NCBI RefSeq assembly: GCF_003205835.1
Contig: NZ_CP029773.1
Span: forward strand, 3,070,501 to 3,134,500
Direction: 5' to 3'
From: Stenotrophomonas maltophilia
GTDB taxonomy: Bacteria > Pseudomonadota > Gammaproteobacteria > Xanthomonadales > Xanthomonadaceae
Length of the DNA: 64,000 nucleotides
Shown: one piece after another, positions 49,109-59,400 of the stretch
How the letters are laid out: the number at the start of each line of letters is the position of its first letter
Position numbering within the stretch: the first letter of the stretch is position 1
Notes under the pieces: model-generated
Database searches by the model: none
Told to the model about the DNA's origin: nothing
The model's input: the letters and a program-made list of their open reading frames with translations, nothing else
Program-made: the position numbers and the translations under genes

Positions 49109-49136
49109 GAACGGCCCCGCTTTCGCGGGGCCGTTC
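49109..49136 (-). terminator. Terminator of the NAD-glutamate dehydrogenase gene
   Basis: GAACGGCCCCGC and GCGGGGCCGTTC are perfect 12-base arms with a four-base loop. On the minus strand the T-rich TGTTTCTGCCTGTTTTTC follows. It is about 130 bases beyond the stop at 49267. Confidence 0.8.
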
Positions 49137-49221
49137 CTCCAACTGCTGCAGATCAGGAGCCCCCCTGAGTCAGGGGGGCGCGCCAACGGCGCGGGGGTCT
49201 GGGAGCATGGTTGGCATGGGG

Positions 49222-49248
49222 CCCACGGTTTGCAGAGCAAACCGTGGG
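49222..49248. other. Hairpin next to the glutamate dehydrogenase stop
   Basis: CCCACGGTTTGC and GCAAACCGTGGG form perfect 12-base arms with an AGA loop. It lies 19 bases after the stop codon and may protect the mRNA end or act as a first terminator. Confidence 0.6.
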
Positions 49249-49266
49249 GCGTCAGCGCGAATGCGC

Positions 49267-52200
49267 TTACGCACCATGCGCGGCCAGCTGGCCCAGGCGC
49301 TGGACGGCGACCGAGACGGTCGGGTAGTCCAGGGTCTTCTGCTCGGCCAGTTCGGCCAGCATCGCCAGGGTGAAGCGCAGGCTGTTGTCGTCGCGACCCA
49401 TCCAGGCCGCCACCTTCGCTTCAGCACTGCCACCCTTGGTGCCCAGCACCTGACCGGCCAGGTTGCGGTGGTTGGCGGCCAGCTCGTCACGCAGCACGCC
49501 ACGTGCCACGGCGTGCCAACGGCCATTGACCTCCAGCGCGTCGACCTGCTCGAACAGCCACGGCAGCTGCAGGGCATCGCCCAGGCGGAAGTGGACCTTG
49601 GACACGTCCACCGGCTTCAGCTTGCGGGTACGGGCCAGCTCGATGATGTCGAACGCCGGCTCCAGGAAGTGCAGTTCGGCCAGCTGCTGCGCCAGGGCGG
49701 ACGGCAGGCCCTTTTCCTTCCACTCGGCCACCAGGGCTTCGTAGGTCGGACGCTGCGAATCCGGCAGCACACCCGACGCAACGCGGATGTCGTTGAACGG
49801 ACCCTGGTAACGGTTGACCGCTTCGGTGATGCCCGGCATCGCACCCGGGCGCGACAGCAGCCAGCGCACGAACGAGCGCTGCAGCTTCCAGATCACTTCC
49901 AGTGCGTCGATCTGCACCGACTCCGGCACCTTGCCGTCGAGGGCATCGATCTGTGCCCACAGCGCGCGCGCATCCAGCGTTTCACGGCTGATGGTGTAGG
50001 CCTTGGCGACCTCGGCGATGGAGCGGCCGGTGTCTTCCTGCATGCGCATCAGGAAGGTGGCGCCCATGCGGTTGATGGTCTGGTTGGTCACGGCCGTGGC
50101 GATGATTTCGCGCTTCAGGCGGTGACGCTCCATCGCGTCGGCGTACTTCTTCTGCAGCGGGGTCGGGAAGTAGCGCTGCAGTTCCTTGGACAGGTACGGA
50201 TCTTCCGGGATGTCCGAATCCAGCAGCTGGGCGAACGCCACCAGCTTGGAGTAGGACAGCAGCACCGACAGTTCCGGACGGGTCAGGCCCTGGCCGCGTG
50301 CCTTGCGCTGCGACAGCTCGGCATCGGACGGCAGGAATTCGATCTGGCGATCGAGCAGGCCCTGCTGTTCAAGGGTACGGATGAAGTGCTGCTTGGAACC
50401 CAGGCGCTTGACCGCCATCCGCTCCATCAGGCTCAGCGCCTGGTTCTGGCGGTAGTTGTCGTTGAGCACCAGCTCGGCGACTTCATCGGTCATCGAGGCC
50501 AGCAGCTTGTTGCGCTGCTCGACGGTCAGCTTCTTGGCCCGCACCACATCGTTGAGCAGGATCTTGATGTTGACTTCATGGTCGGAGGTGTCGACACCGG
50601 CCGAGTTGTCGATGAAGTCGGTGTTGAGCAGCACGCCGGCCTGGGCAGCTTCGATGCGGCCCAGCTGGGTCATGCCCAGGTTGCCGCCCTCGCCCACCAC
50701 CTTGCAGCGCAGCTCGCCACCGTTCACGCGCAGGGCGTTGTTGGCGCGGTCGCCGACATCGCTGTGCTGCTCGCTGGCGGCCTTGACGTAGGTACCGATG
50801 CCGCCGTTCCACAGCAGGTCGACCGGTGCCTTCAGGATCGCGCTCATCAGGTCGTTCGGCGACAGCGCCTTGACGTTCTCGTCCAGGCCCAGCACTTCAC
50901 GCACCTGCGGGGTGATCTCGATCGACTTCAGGCTGCGCGGGTACACGCCGCCGCCCTTGCTGATCAGCTTGGCATCGTAGTCCGCCCAGCTCGAACGCGG
51001 CACGGTGAACAGGCGCTCACGTTCGACGAACGTGGTGGCTGCATCCGGGTTCGGGTCCAGGAAGATATGGCGATGATCGAACGCAGCGACCAGGCGGATG
51101 TGGCGCGACAGCAGCATGCCGTTGCCGAACACGTCGCCGGACATGTCGCCGACGCCGACCGCGGTGAAGTCCTGGCTCTGGCTGTCACGGCCCAGCGCAC
51201 GGAAGTGGCGCTTGACCGACTCCCACGCACCGCGTGCGGTGATGCCCATGCCCTTGTGGTCGTAACCGACCGAACCACCGGAGGCGAATGCATCGCCCAT
51301 CCAGAAGCCGTGCGCGATGGCCAGGCCGTTGGCGATGTCGGAGAAGGTCGCGGTGCCCTTGTCGGCGGCCACCACCAGGTACGGATCGTCCATGTCGTGG
51401 CGCACGACATCCACCGGCGGCACGATCTTGTTGTTGACGATGTTGTCGGTGATGTCCAGCAGGCCCTGGATGAACAGCTTGTAGCAGGCCACGCCGTTGG
51501 CGAAGATCGCGTCGCGGTCGCCGTTCACCGGCGGGGTCTTGGCGAAGAAGCCGCCCTTCGCGCCGACCGGCACGATGACGGTATTCTTGACCATCTGCGC
51601 CTTGACCAGGCCCAGCACTTCGGTACGGAAGTCTTCACGACGGTCCGACCAGCGCAGGCCACCACGGGCGACCGCGCCGAAGCGCAGGTGGGTACCTTCC
51701 ACGCGCGGGCCGTAGACGAAGATTTCGCGGTACGGGCGCGGCTTCGGCAGGTCCGGCACCAGCGCCGAATCGAACTTGAAGCTGATGACATGGCCGTGCT
51801 GGCCGTTGGCATCGGTCTGGTAGTAGCTGGTACGCAGGGTCGCGTCGATCACGCCCATGAACGAGCGCAGGATGCGGTCCTCGTCCAGGCTGGACACGCG
51901 GTCCATCAGCTTCAGCAGCGCATCGCGCGCGGCCTGCATCTGCGCGTCGCGGTCACCCTTGCGGGCGTCGACCACGGTCTTGAGCACCTTCAGGGTGGCG
52001 TCGTCGCCAGCGGCCAGCACATCGAAGTGCGCCTTCAGCTGGGCCTGGCCGGCAGCGATGTCGTCCTTGCCTTCGTGGCCGGTGGCCGGATCAAAGCGGG
52101 CTTCGAACAGCTCGACCAGCAGGCGGGCCAGCAGCGGGTAGCGCGCGAAGGTGCCTTCCACGTAGGCCTGCGAGAACGGCACGCCGGTCTGCAGCAGGTA

Positions 52201-54243
52201 CTTGCAGTAGCCACGCAGCATGGCGACCTGGCGCCAGTGCAGGCCAGCGGCCAGCACCAGGCGGTTGAAGCCGTCGTTCTCGGCATCGCCGTGCCAGACG
52301 CGGGCGAAGGTCTCGCCGAAGGCTTCATCGACGCTGGCGGCATCGATCGCGCCGGCGGTCGACTCGACCTCGAAGTCCTGCACGTACACCGGCGCGTTGT
52401 CGACCGACAGGCGGTACGGACGCTCGGCGATCACGCGCAGGCCCATGTTTTCCATCATCGGCAGCGCGTCCGACAGCGGAATGTCGTCCAGCTGGCGATA
52501 CAGCTTCAGGCGCAGGCCATCACCGCTTTCGCGCGGCACGGCCTGCAGGCTCAGGCGCAGGTCGTCCGGGCCGGTCAGGGCATCGAGCTGGCTGACATCG
52601 TTGGCGGCAACCGCGGTGCTGTTGTCTTCGATGTAGCCGGCCGGCAGTGCCTTGCCGATACGGGCGGCGATGCGCAGGCCTTCGGTCTCGCCGTGGCGGG
52701 TGACCAGCGCTTCGCGCAGGTCGTCCTGCCAGTTGCGCAGCACCTGGGCCAGCTTCTGTTCCAGTTCGGCGGTATCGACGTCGAGCATTTCACCCGGCTT
52801 CGGGCGCACGATCAGGTGCACCTGGGCCAGCGGCGATTCGCCCAGCACCACCGAGCTGTCCACGTATTCGCCATGCAGCGCTTCCTTCAGCATCGCTTCG
52901 ATGCGCAGGCGCACGTCGGTGTTGAAGCGCTCGCGCGGCAGGTAGACCAGCGCGGAGATGAAACGGCTGTACTTGTCACGGCGCAGGAACAGGCGGCTGC
53001 GCACGCGCTCCTGCAGGCCCAGCACGCCCATGGCGGTGCGGAACAGTTCGTCCTCGCTGGACTGGAACAGTTCTTCGCGCGGCAGGGTTTCCAGGATGTG
53101 GCGCAGGGCCTTGCCGCTGTGGCTGGCCGGGGCCAGGCCCGACTGCTTCATCACGTGCTCGTGGCGCTGGCGCACCAGCGGGATTTCCCACGGGCGACGG
53201 TTGTAGGCGCTGGAGGTGAACAGGCCAAGGAAGCGCTGCTCGCCGATGATCTTGCCCTTGGCGTCGAATTCCAGCACGCCGATGTAGTCCATGTAGCCGG
53301 CGCGGTGCACGCGCGAACGGGCATTGGTCTTGGTCAGGATCAGTGCGTCCTTCAGGCCGGACGTGGCGTTCAGGCCCTGCGCGGCCAGGGTCTTGACCGG
53401 ACGGGCGGCGGACTTGTCCTTGCCGCGCATCAGGCCCAGGCCGGTGTCGTTCAGCGGCGCCAGCACGTCTTCCTTGCCCTGCTTCTCGACGCGGTACTCG
53501 CGGTAGCCGAAGAAGGTGAAGTGGTTGTCGGCGGCCCAGCGCAGGAATTCCTGTGCTTCCTTGCGCGAGGCGGCATCGACCGGCAGCTGGCGGCTGCCCA
53601 GGTCGTCGGCCAGCGCCAGTGCCTTGTCCTTCATCGGCTGCCAGTCGCGCACGATCGCACGCACTTCGTCCAGCGCCTTGTTGATGGCCTGCTCGATGGC
53701 GGCCATGGCTTCGGCCGGCTGGCGGTCGATTTCCAGCAGCATCACCGACTCGGCATCCCCCTCGCCGACCTTGACCAGCTTGCCGGCCTTGTCGCGGGTG
53801 AAGCGCAGCACCGGGTGGCCCAGCACGTGGACGCCCACGCCCTGTTCGGCCAGCGACATGGTGACGGTGTCGACCAGGAACGGCATGTCATCGTTGACGA
53901 TCTGCAGCACGGTGTGCGGCGATTCCCAACCATTGGCCTTCGCGGTCGGATTGAACACGCGGACGTTGGCCTTGCCGGCCTTGCGGGCACGGGCGAATTC
54001 CAGCGTCTCAGCCGCGAGAGCGGCCCACTCTTCAGCGCTGTGGTGCGGGAACTCGTCCGACTCCATGCGCTTGTAGAAGTCAGTGGCGAAGGCCACCGCT
54101 TCGGCCTGTGCGGCCGCGGGGTAACGCTTGCGCAATGCCGTGTACACCGGCTCCAGGGAGAAACCAGCGGTCACTGCGACCTCCGACTCTGCTGGTTTGG
54201 TCTTGTTTTTCACGGTCTTGGCTGCGGTTTTTTGCGGTTTCAT
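49267..54243 (-). CDS. NAD-specific glutamate dehydrogenase, 180-kDa class
   Basis: A 1658-residue enzyme of the large NAD-glutamate dehydrogenase class, which deaminates glutamate to 2-oxoglutarate and ammonia. A long N-terminal region with ACT-like parts occupies about 1-700. The catalytic part follows, with RGGLRWSDRREDFRTEVLGL, KNTVIVPVGAKGGFFAK (substrate Lys) and VGVGDMSGDVFGNGMLLSRH, then a C-terminal helical domain. The start MKPQKTAAKTVKNKTKPAES lies directly before the conserved part. This class is allosterically regulated in other bacteria; nothing in the sequence shows how here. A 1714-codon open frame on the opposite strand is a shadow. Confidence 0.95.
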   Translation of the reverse strand: MKPQKTAAKTVKNKTKPAESEVAVTAGFSLEPVYTALRKRYPAAAQAEAVAFATDFYKRMESDEFPHHSAEEWAALAAETLEFARARKAGKANVRVFNPTAKANGWESPHTVLQIVNDDMPFLVDTVTMSLAEQGVGVHVLGHPVLRFTRDKAGKLVKVGEGDAESVMLLEIDRQPAEAMAAIEQAINKALDEVRAIVRDWQPMKDKALALADDLGSRQLPVDAASRKEAQEFLRWAADNHFTFFGYREYRVEKQGKEDVLAPLNDTGLGLMRGKDKSAARPVKTLAAQGLNATSGLKDALILTKTNARSRVHRAGYMDYIGVLEFDAKGKIIGEQRFLGLFTSSAYNRRPWEIPLVRQRHEHVMKQSGLAPASHSGKALRHILETLPREELFQSSEDELFRTAMGVLGLQERVRSRLFLRRDKYSRFISALVYLPRERFNTDVRLRIEAMLKEALHGEYVDSSVVLGESPLAQVHLIVRPKPGEMLDVDTAELEQKLAQVLRNWQDDLREALVTRHGETEGLRIAARIGKALPAGYIEDNSTAVAANDVSQLDALTGPDDLRLSLQAVPRESGDGLRLKLYRQLDDIPLSDALPMMENMGLRVIAERPYRLSVDNAPVYVQDFEVESTAGAIDAASVDEAFGETFARVWHGDAENDGFNRLVLAAGLHWRQVAMLRGYCKYLLQTGVPFSQAYVEGTFARYPLLARLLVELFEARFDPATGHEGKDDIAAGQAQLKAHFDVLAAGDDATLKVLKTVVDARKGDRDAQMQAARDALLKLMDRVSSLDEDRILRSFMGVIDATLRTSYYQTDANGQHGHVISFKFDSALVPDLPKPRPYREIFVYGPRVEGTHLRFGAVARGGLRWSDRREDFRTEVLGLVKAQMVKNTVIVPVGAKGGFFAKTPPVNGDRDAIFANGVACYKLFIQGLLDITDNIVNNKIVPPVDVVRHDMDDPYLVVAADKGTATFSDIANGLAIAHGFWMGDAFASGGSVGYDHKGMGITARGAWESVKRHFRALGRDSQSQDFTAVGVGDMSGDVFGNGMLLSRHIRLVAAFDHRHIFLDPNPDAATTFVERERLFTVPRSSWADYDAKLISKGGGVYPRSLKSIEITPQVREVLGLDENVKALSPNDLMSAILKAPVDLLWNGGIGTYVKAASEQHSDVGDRANNALRVNGGELRCKVVGEGGNLGMTQLGRIEAAQAGVLLNTDFIDNSAGVDTSDHEVNIKILLNDVVRAKKLTVEQRNKLLASMTDEVAELVLNDNYRQNQALSLMERMAVKRLGSKQHFIRTLEQQGLLDRQIEFLPSDAELSQRKARGQGLTRPELSVLLSYSKLVAFAQLLDSDIPEDPYLSKELQRYFPTPLQKKYADAMERHRLKREIIATAVTNQTINRMGATFLMRMQEDTGRSIAEVAKAYTISRETLDARALWAQIDALDGKVPESVQIDALEVIWKLQRSFVRWLLSRPGAMPGITEAVNRYQGPFNDIRVASGVLPDSQRPTYEALVAEWKEKGLPSALAQQLAELHFLEPAFDIIELARTRKLKPVDVSKVHFRLGDALQLPWLFEQVDALEVNGRWHAVARGVLRDELAANHRNLAGQVLGTKGGSAEAKVAAWMGRDDNSLRFTLAMLAELAEQKTLDYPTVSVAVQRLGQLAAHGA

Positions 54244-54473
54244 GGCAGAGCGATGCGCTTGCTCAGTTGGGAAAATGAAATTGTAGCCCTACCGCACGAA
54301 AAGGCCTTGCTGCAGGACGGAATAAGTAGATTCGGGTTTGCTGCGGTTTAGACGCCTATTCAGTTCGCACCGGTATGGTCCTGGCACCCACTTCAGCACT
54401 GCCGACAGGATCGGCAAAGCGTGTTACCGGAAGACACACGCGGCGACGCCGATTCGATTCCACAATCCTGAAC
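54244..54473. other. Promoter region before the glutamate dehydrogenase and TetR genes
   Basis: This AT-richer gap between divergent starts must carry the glutamate dehydrogenase promoter. I see no SMAG element, hairpin or small gene in it. Confidence 0.4.
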
Positions 54474-54489
54474 TGGACGGTATAGTCCA
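54474..54489. promoter_or_regulatory. Palindrome overlapping the -10 box of the TetR-RND operon
   Basis: TGGACGGTATAGTCCA has five-base mirrored ends (TGGAC and GTCCA) and contains TATAGT (54481-54486), one base off the -10 consensus. TTCCAC stands 17 bases upstream as a weak -35. The GTG start of the TetR gene is seven bases past the -10. A repressor bound here would block the promoter of its own operon. Confidence 0.5.
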
Positions 54490-54493
54490 CCGC

Positions 54494-55150
54494 GTGAACC
54501 CGGCCTACCTCCCCGTCGCCCTCGACGCACGCGATGAGCGCGTGTTCGATGCCGTGCGCGAGTTGTTGGCCCAGCAGGGCATGCAGATGAGCATGGACGC
54601 GGTGGCCCAGCATGCCGGCTGTTCCAAGCAGACCCTGTACTCGCGCTATGGCAGCAAGCAGGAACTGCTGCGCCGGGTGATGCAGCGCCATGTCGGCCAC
54701 GCCACCGGGGCCATGGTTCGTGCACTCCGCAGTGACGACCTGCGTGCCAGCCTGCTCCAGTTCGCCACCGACTTCCTGGAGCATTTCAACCAACCGCACG
54801 TAGGACAGGCCTGTCGGCTGATCGCCGCCGATGCGTCACAGTTTCCCGAAGAGGCGCGTACGCTGTACCGGCATGGTGCCGGCGCGTTGACGCTTCATCT
54901 TGCTGAATGGATTGAAACCGTTTGCATGCAAGGCCAGCTCCGGCATGACGACCCGCACTTCATGGCCGAACTGCTGCTGAGCATGATCGCCGGTCAGGAT
55001 TTCGACAAACAGCGCTTCCATACCCCCCATCGTGATGACGCGCTGCTGCGTCGGCGTTGGGCAGAGTTCTCCGTCGACAGCTTCCTGCGCGCGTTCGCGC
55101 CACAGCCGTCGCCGGCCCCGTCTACAAACCAACCCCGGAGTTCCTCCTGA
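54494..55150 (+). CDS. TetR-family regulator of the RND pump operon
   Basis: A 218-residue TetR regulator (AcrR/SmeT-like). VFDAVRELLAQQGMQMSMDA then VAQHAGCSKQTLYSRYGSKQ is the DNA-binding domain; the rest binds a ligand. The frame opens at 54338, but the GTG at 54494 (NPAYLPVALDARDERVFDAV) fits the usual distance to the HTH. No Shine-Dalgarno precedes it, and the -10 box position suggests the mRNA begins at the GTG, so translation may be leaderless. The stop overlaps the adaptor start (TGATG). It likely represses its own operon. Confidence 0.85.
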   Translation: MNPAYLPVALDARDERVFDAVRELLAQQGMQMSMDAVAQHAGCSKQTLYSRYGSKQELLRRVMQRHVGHATGAMVRALRSDDLRASLLQFATDFLEHFNQPHVGQACRLIAADASQFPEEARTLYRHGAGALTLHLAEWIETVCMQGQLRHDDPHFMAELLLSMIAGQDFDKQRFHTPHRDDALLRRRWAEFSVDSFLRAFAPQPSPAPSTNQPRSSS

Positions 55151-56418
55151 TGACCGCCCCACTCCGCACCCTTGCCTTGACGTGCGCCGTTGCTGTCGCT
55201 CTGGCTGCCTGCAAGAAGCCGGAACAGCAGATGCCCCCGCCGCCGGAGGTGGGCGTCATCGACGCCAAGCCGCAGACCCTGCCGCTGCAGCGCGAGCTGG
55301 TCGGCCGCCTCTCGCCGTTCCGCAGCGCCGACGTCCGCGCACGCGTACCCGGCGTGCTGCTCAAGCGCGTCTACCAGGAAGGCTCGCAGGTCAAGCAGGG
55401 CCAGACCCTGTTCCTGATCGACCCGGCGCCGCTGCGTGCCTCGCTCAACGCCTCCGAGGCACAGCTGGCCTCGGCCCGCGCGACCTACGCCAATGCCAAG
55501 GTCGCCGCCGACCGCGCACGTTCGCTGGCCCCGCAGCAGTTCGTCTCCAAGGCCGACCTGGACAATGCCGAATCGGCCGAGCGCACCGCGCTGGCCGCGG
55601 TCAAGCAGGCCGAAGCATCGGTGACCTCCTCGCGCATCAACCTGGGCTATACCGAAGTGACCGCACCGATCAGCGGCGTGGCCAACAAGCAGCAGGTCAC
55701 CGAAGGTGCGCTGGTCGGCCAGGGCGATGTGACCCTGCTGACCACCGTTGACCAGCTCGACCCGCTGTACGTCAACTTCTCGCTGAGCGTGGACGAGCTG
55801 ACCCAGCTGCGCGCGCAGCAGGCCAAGGGCGCGCTGGCGCTGTCCGGCGACGGCAAGGCCACGGTCAACGTCAAGCTGGCCGACGGCACCACGTACAGCG
55901 AGCCGGGCACGCTGGACTTCTCCTCGACCACGGTCGACCCGGCCACCGGCGCGGTGTCGCTGCGTGCGCTGCTGCCGAACCCGCAGCAGATCCTGCTGCC
56001 CGGCGCCTTCGTCAGCTTCCAGGCCAACCTCGGCGAGCGCAACAACGCCTACCTGGTGCCGCAGCAGGCGCTGCTGCGCGACACCACCGGCGGCTACGTG
56101 ATGGTGGTCGGCGCCGACGGCAAGGTCGTGCGCAAGAACGTGAAGACCGATGGCGCGCAGAACGGCAACTGGCTGGTCAGCGACGGCCTGGCTGCCGGTG
56201 ACAAGGTGATCGTGGCCGGCGTGCAGAAGGTCAAGGAAGGTGCACCGGCAGTGGCCAAGCCGTGGACCCCGGGGCAGGACGCCAACGGCAAGCCTGCCGC
56301 AGGCGGCGCCGCTCCGGCGGGCGCAGCACCGGCCGCAGGCAAGGCACCGGCCGACGCGGCCAAGCCCGAGCAGGCCGATGCGGCCAAGCCGGCCGCCACC
56401 GATTCGAACAAGCAGTAA
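55150..56418 (+). CDS. RND efflux periplasmic adaptor lipoprotein
   Basis: A 422-residue membrane-fusion protein of the AcrA/MexA type. The lipobox is LAAC in TCAVAVALAACKK, so it is lipid-anchored. The barrel-sandwich segments flank a coiled hairpin (APLRASLNASEAQLASARAT to QAEASVTSSRINLGYTEVTA), followed by beta-barrel and membrane-proximal domains. The last 60 residues are an Ala/Pro-rich tail (GGAAPAGAAPAAGKAPADAA) longer than usual. It couples the RND pump to an outer-membrane channel. One of the Sme systems of S. maltophilia; the two-gene layout would suit SmeGH, but I cannot confirm this. Confidence 0.93.
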   Translation: MTAPLRTLALTCAVAVALAACKKPEQQMPPPPEVGVIDAKPQTLPLQRELVGRLSPFRSADVRARVPGVLLKRVYQEGSQVKQGQTLFLIDPAPLRASLNASEAQLASARATYANAKVAADRARSLAPQQFVSKADLDNAESAERTALAAVKQAEASVTSSRINLGYTEVTAPISGVANKQQVTEGALVGQGDVTLLTTVDQLDPLYVNFSLSVDELTQLRAQQAKGALALSGDGKATVNVKLADGTTYSEPGTLDFSSTTVDPATGAVSLRALLPNPQQILLPGAFVSFQANLGERNNAYLVPQQALLRDTTGGYVMVVGADGKVVRKNVKTDGAQNGNWLVSDGLAAGDKVIVAGVQKVKEGAPAVAKPWTPGQDANGKPAAGGAAPAGAAPAAGKAPADAAKPEQADAAKPAATDSNKQ

Positions 56419-56433
56419 CGGGAACCTTCCGTC

Positions 56434-59400
56434 ATGCCTAAATTTTTCATCGAACATCCAGTCTTCGCCTGGGTGGTTGCGATCCTGATCTCGCTCAGCG
56501 GCGTGATCGCGATCCTCAACCTGGGCGTGGAGTCCTATCCCAACATCGCCCCGCCGCAGGTCACCGTCTCGGCGACCTACCCGGGCGCCAGTGCGGACAC
56601 CACCGAGAAATCGGTCACCCAGGTGATCGAGCAGCAGCTGACCGGTATCGATCACCTGCTGTACTTCAGCTCCTCGTCGGCCTCCAACGGCCGTGCGCAG
56701 ATCACCCTGACCTTCGAGACCGGTACCGATCCGGACATCGCCCAGGTGCAGGTGCAGAACAAGGTCTCGCTGGCCACGCCACGACTGCCTTCGGAAGTAA
56801 CCCAGCAGGGCGTGGTGGTGGCCAAGGCCAACGCCGGCTTCCTGATGGTGATCGCGCTGCAGTCCGATACGCCGGCCATCAACCGTGACGCCCTGAACGA
56901 CATCGTCGGTTCGCGCGTGCTCGACCAGGTCTCGCGTATCCCCGGCGTCGGCAGCACCCAGCAGTTCGGTTCCGAGTACGCCATGAACATCTGGCTGAAC
57001 CCGGAGAAGATGCAGGGCTACGGCCTGTCGGCCAGCCAGGTGCTGGCCGCGGTGCGTGCGCAGAACGTGCAGTTCGCTGCCGGTGCGCTGGGTTCGGACC
57101 CGTCGCCGGAAGGCCAGCACTTCACCGCCACGGTCTCGGCCGAAGGCCGCTTCAGCTCGCCGCAGGAGTTCGAGAACATCATCCTGCGCGCCAATGCTGA
57201 CGGCTCGCGCGTGCTGCTGAAGGACATCGCCCGCGTTGCCTTCGGTGCCAACAACTACGGCTTCGACACCCAGTACAACGGCAAGCCGACCGGCGCCTTC
57301 GCCATCCAGCTGCTGCCGGGCGCCAACGCCCTGAACGTGGCCGATGCGGTACGCGCCAAGATGGATGAGCTGCAGCCCAGCTTCCCGTCCGGCGTGACCT
57401 GGTTCTCGCCGTACGACAGCACCACCTTCGTCAAGATCTCCATCCAGGAAGTGGTCAAGACACTGTTCGAAGCAGTGTTCCTGGTGTTCCTGGTGATGCT
57501 GATCTTCCTGCAGAACTTCCGCGCCACGCTGATCCCGACCCTGGTCATCCCGGTGGCCCTGCTCGGCACCTTCCTGGGCATGTGGATGATCGGCTTCACG
57601 ATCAACCAGCTGACCCTGTTCGCGATGGTGCTGGCGATCGGCATCGTGGTCGATGACGCGATCGTGGTGATCGAGAACGTCGAACGCATCATGACCGAGG
57701 AAGGCCTGGCGCCGAAGCCGGCCACGCAGAAGGCGATGACCCAGATCACCGGCGCGGTGGTGGCGATCACCGTCGTGCTGGCCGCGGTGTTCATCCCGTC
57801 CGCCCTGCAGGGTGGTGCCGCCGGTGAGATCTACAAGCAGTTCGCGCTGACCATCGCCATCTCGATGGCGTTCTCGGCGTTCCTGGCACTGGGCTTCACC
57901 CCGGCGCTGTGCGCGACCTTCCTCAAGCCGACGCACAACGACAACCCGAACATCGTCTACCGCACCTTCAACAAGTACTACGACAAGATCAGCCACACCT
58001 ATGTGGGCCACATCACCTCGGCGGTGCGCCATGCGCCGCGCTGGATGATCCTGTTCGTGGTGCTGACCGCACTGTGCGGCTTCCTGTTCACCCGCATGCC
58101 GGGCAGCTTCCTGCCGGAAGAAGACCAAGGCTACGCGCTGGCGATCGTACAGCTGCCGCCGGGCTCGACCAAGGGCCAGACCAACGAAGTGTTCGCGCAG
58201 ATGCGTGGCATCCTGGAAAAGCAGGATGGCTATGAAGGCATGCTGCAGGTGGCCGGCTTCAGCTTCGTCGGTTCCGGCGAGAACGTGGGCATGGGCTTCA
58301 TCCGCCTGAAGCCGTGGGAGGAACGCAAGTTCACCGCGCCCGAGTTCATCCAGAACATGAACGGCGCGTTCTACGGCATCAAGGAAGCACAGATCTTCGT
58401 GGTCAACCTGCCCACCGTGCAGGGCCTCGGCCAGTTCGGCGGCTTCGACATGTGGCTGCAGGACCGCAGCGGTGCCGGCTACGAGCTGCTGACCCAGGCG
58501 CGCAACATCCTGCTCGGCAACGCCGCGCAGAAGCCCGAGGCACTGGTCGGCGTGCGCCCGAACGGACTGGAAAACGCCCCGCAGCTGCAGCTGCACGTGG
58601 ACCGCGTGCAGGCGCAGTCGATGGGCATGTCGGTGTCGGACGTGTACAGCACCATCCAGCTGATGCTGGCCCCGGTGTACGTCAATGACTTCTTCTACGA
58701 AGGCCGCATCAAGCGCGTGACCATGCAGGCCGATGGCCCGTATCGCACCGGCCAGGAGTCGCTGAAGAGCTTCTACAGCCCGTCCAGCCTGACCACGAAT
58801 GCCGACGGCACCAACGCGATGATCCCGCTCAACACGGTGGTCAAGTCCGAATGGGTGTCGGCACCGCCGTCGCTGAGCCGCTACAACGGCTACTCGGCGA
58901 TCAACATCGTCGGCTCGCAGGCCCCGGGCACCAGCTCGGGTGAAGCAATGCAGACCATGGAGAGCATCGTCAACGACGACCTGCCGGCCGGCTTCGGCTA
59001 CGACTGGTCCGGCATGTCCTACCAGGAAATCCTGGCCGGCAACGCCGCGACGCTGCTGCTGGTGCTGTCCATCGTGGTGGTGTTCCTGTGCCTGGCGGCC
59101 CTGTACGAAAGCTGGTCGATCCCGGTGGCGGTGCTGCTGGTCGTGCCGCTGGGTGTGCTCGGCGCTCTCGGCCTGTCGATGCTGCGCGGCCTGCCCAACG
59201 ATCTGTTCTTCAAGATCGGCCTGATCACCGTGATCGGCCTGGCGGCGAAGAACGCGATCCTGATCGTGGAGTTCGCGGTGGAGCAGCGCGCAGCAGGCAA
59301 GAACCTGCGCGATGCCACCATCGAAGCGGCCCGCCTGCGCTTCCGCCCGATCCTGATGACCTCGTTCGCGTTCATCATGGGCGTGATCCCGATGGCGATC

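Larger units (their letters stand above)
48885..49266. other. 382-base gap between NAD-glutamate dehydrogenase and nadK
   Basis: No gene is seen here. The gap holds a 102-base inverted repeat (48949-49050), the glutamate dehydrogenase terminator (49109-49136), a CCCCCCTGA/TCAGGGGGG palindrome (49159-49179) and a 12-base-arm hairpin (49222-49248) 19 bases past the dehydrogenase stop. It must also contain the nadK promoter on its left side, which I could not place. Confidence 0.6.

Noticed and set aside
49207-54351. A 1714-codon open frame opposite the NAD-glutamate dehydrogenase gene
   Set aside because: The leftward frame has full glutamate dehydrogenase motifs. The rightward one has no recognisable motif and a His/Gln/Val/Arg-rich composition typical of antisense frames in GC-rich genes.
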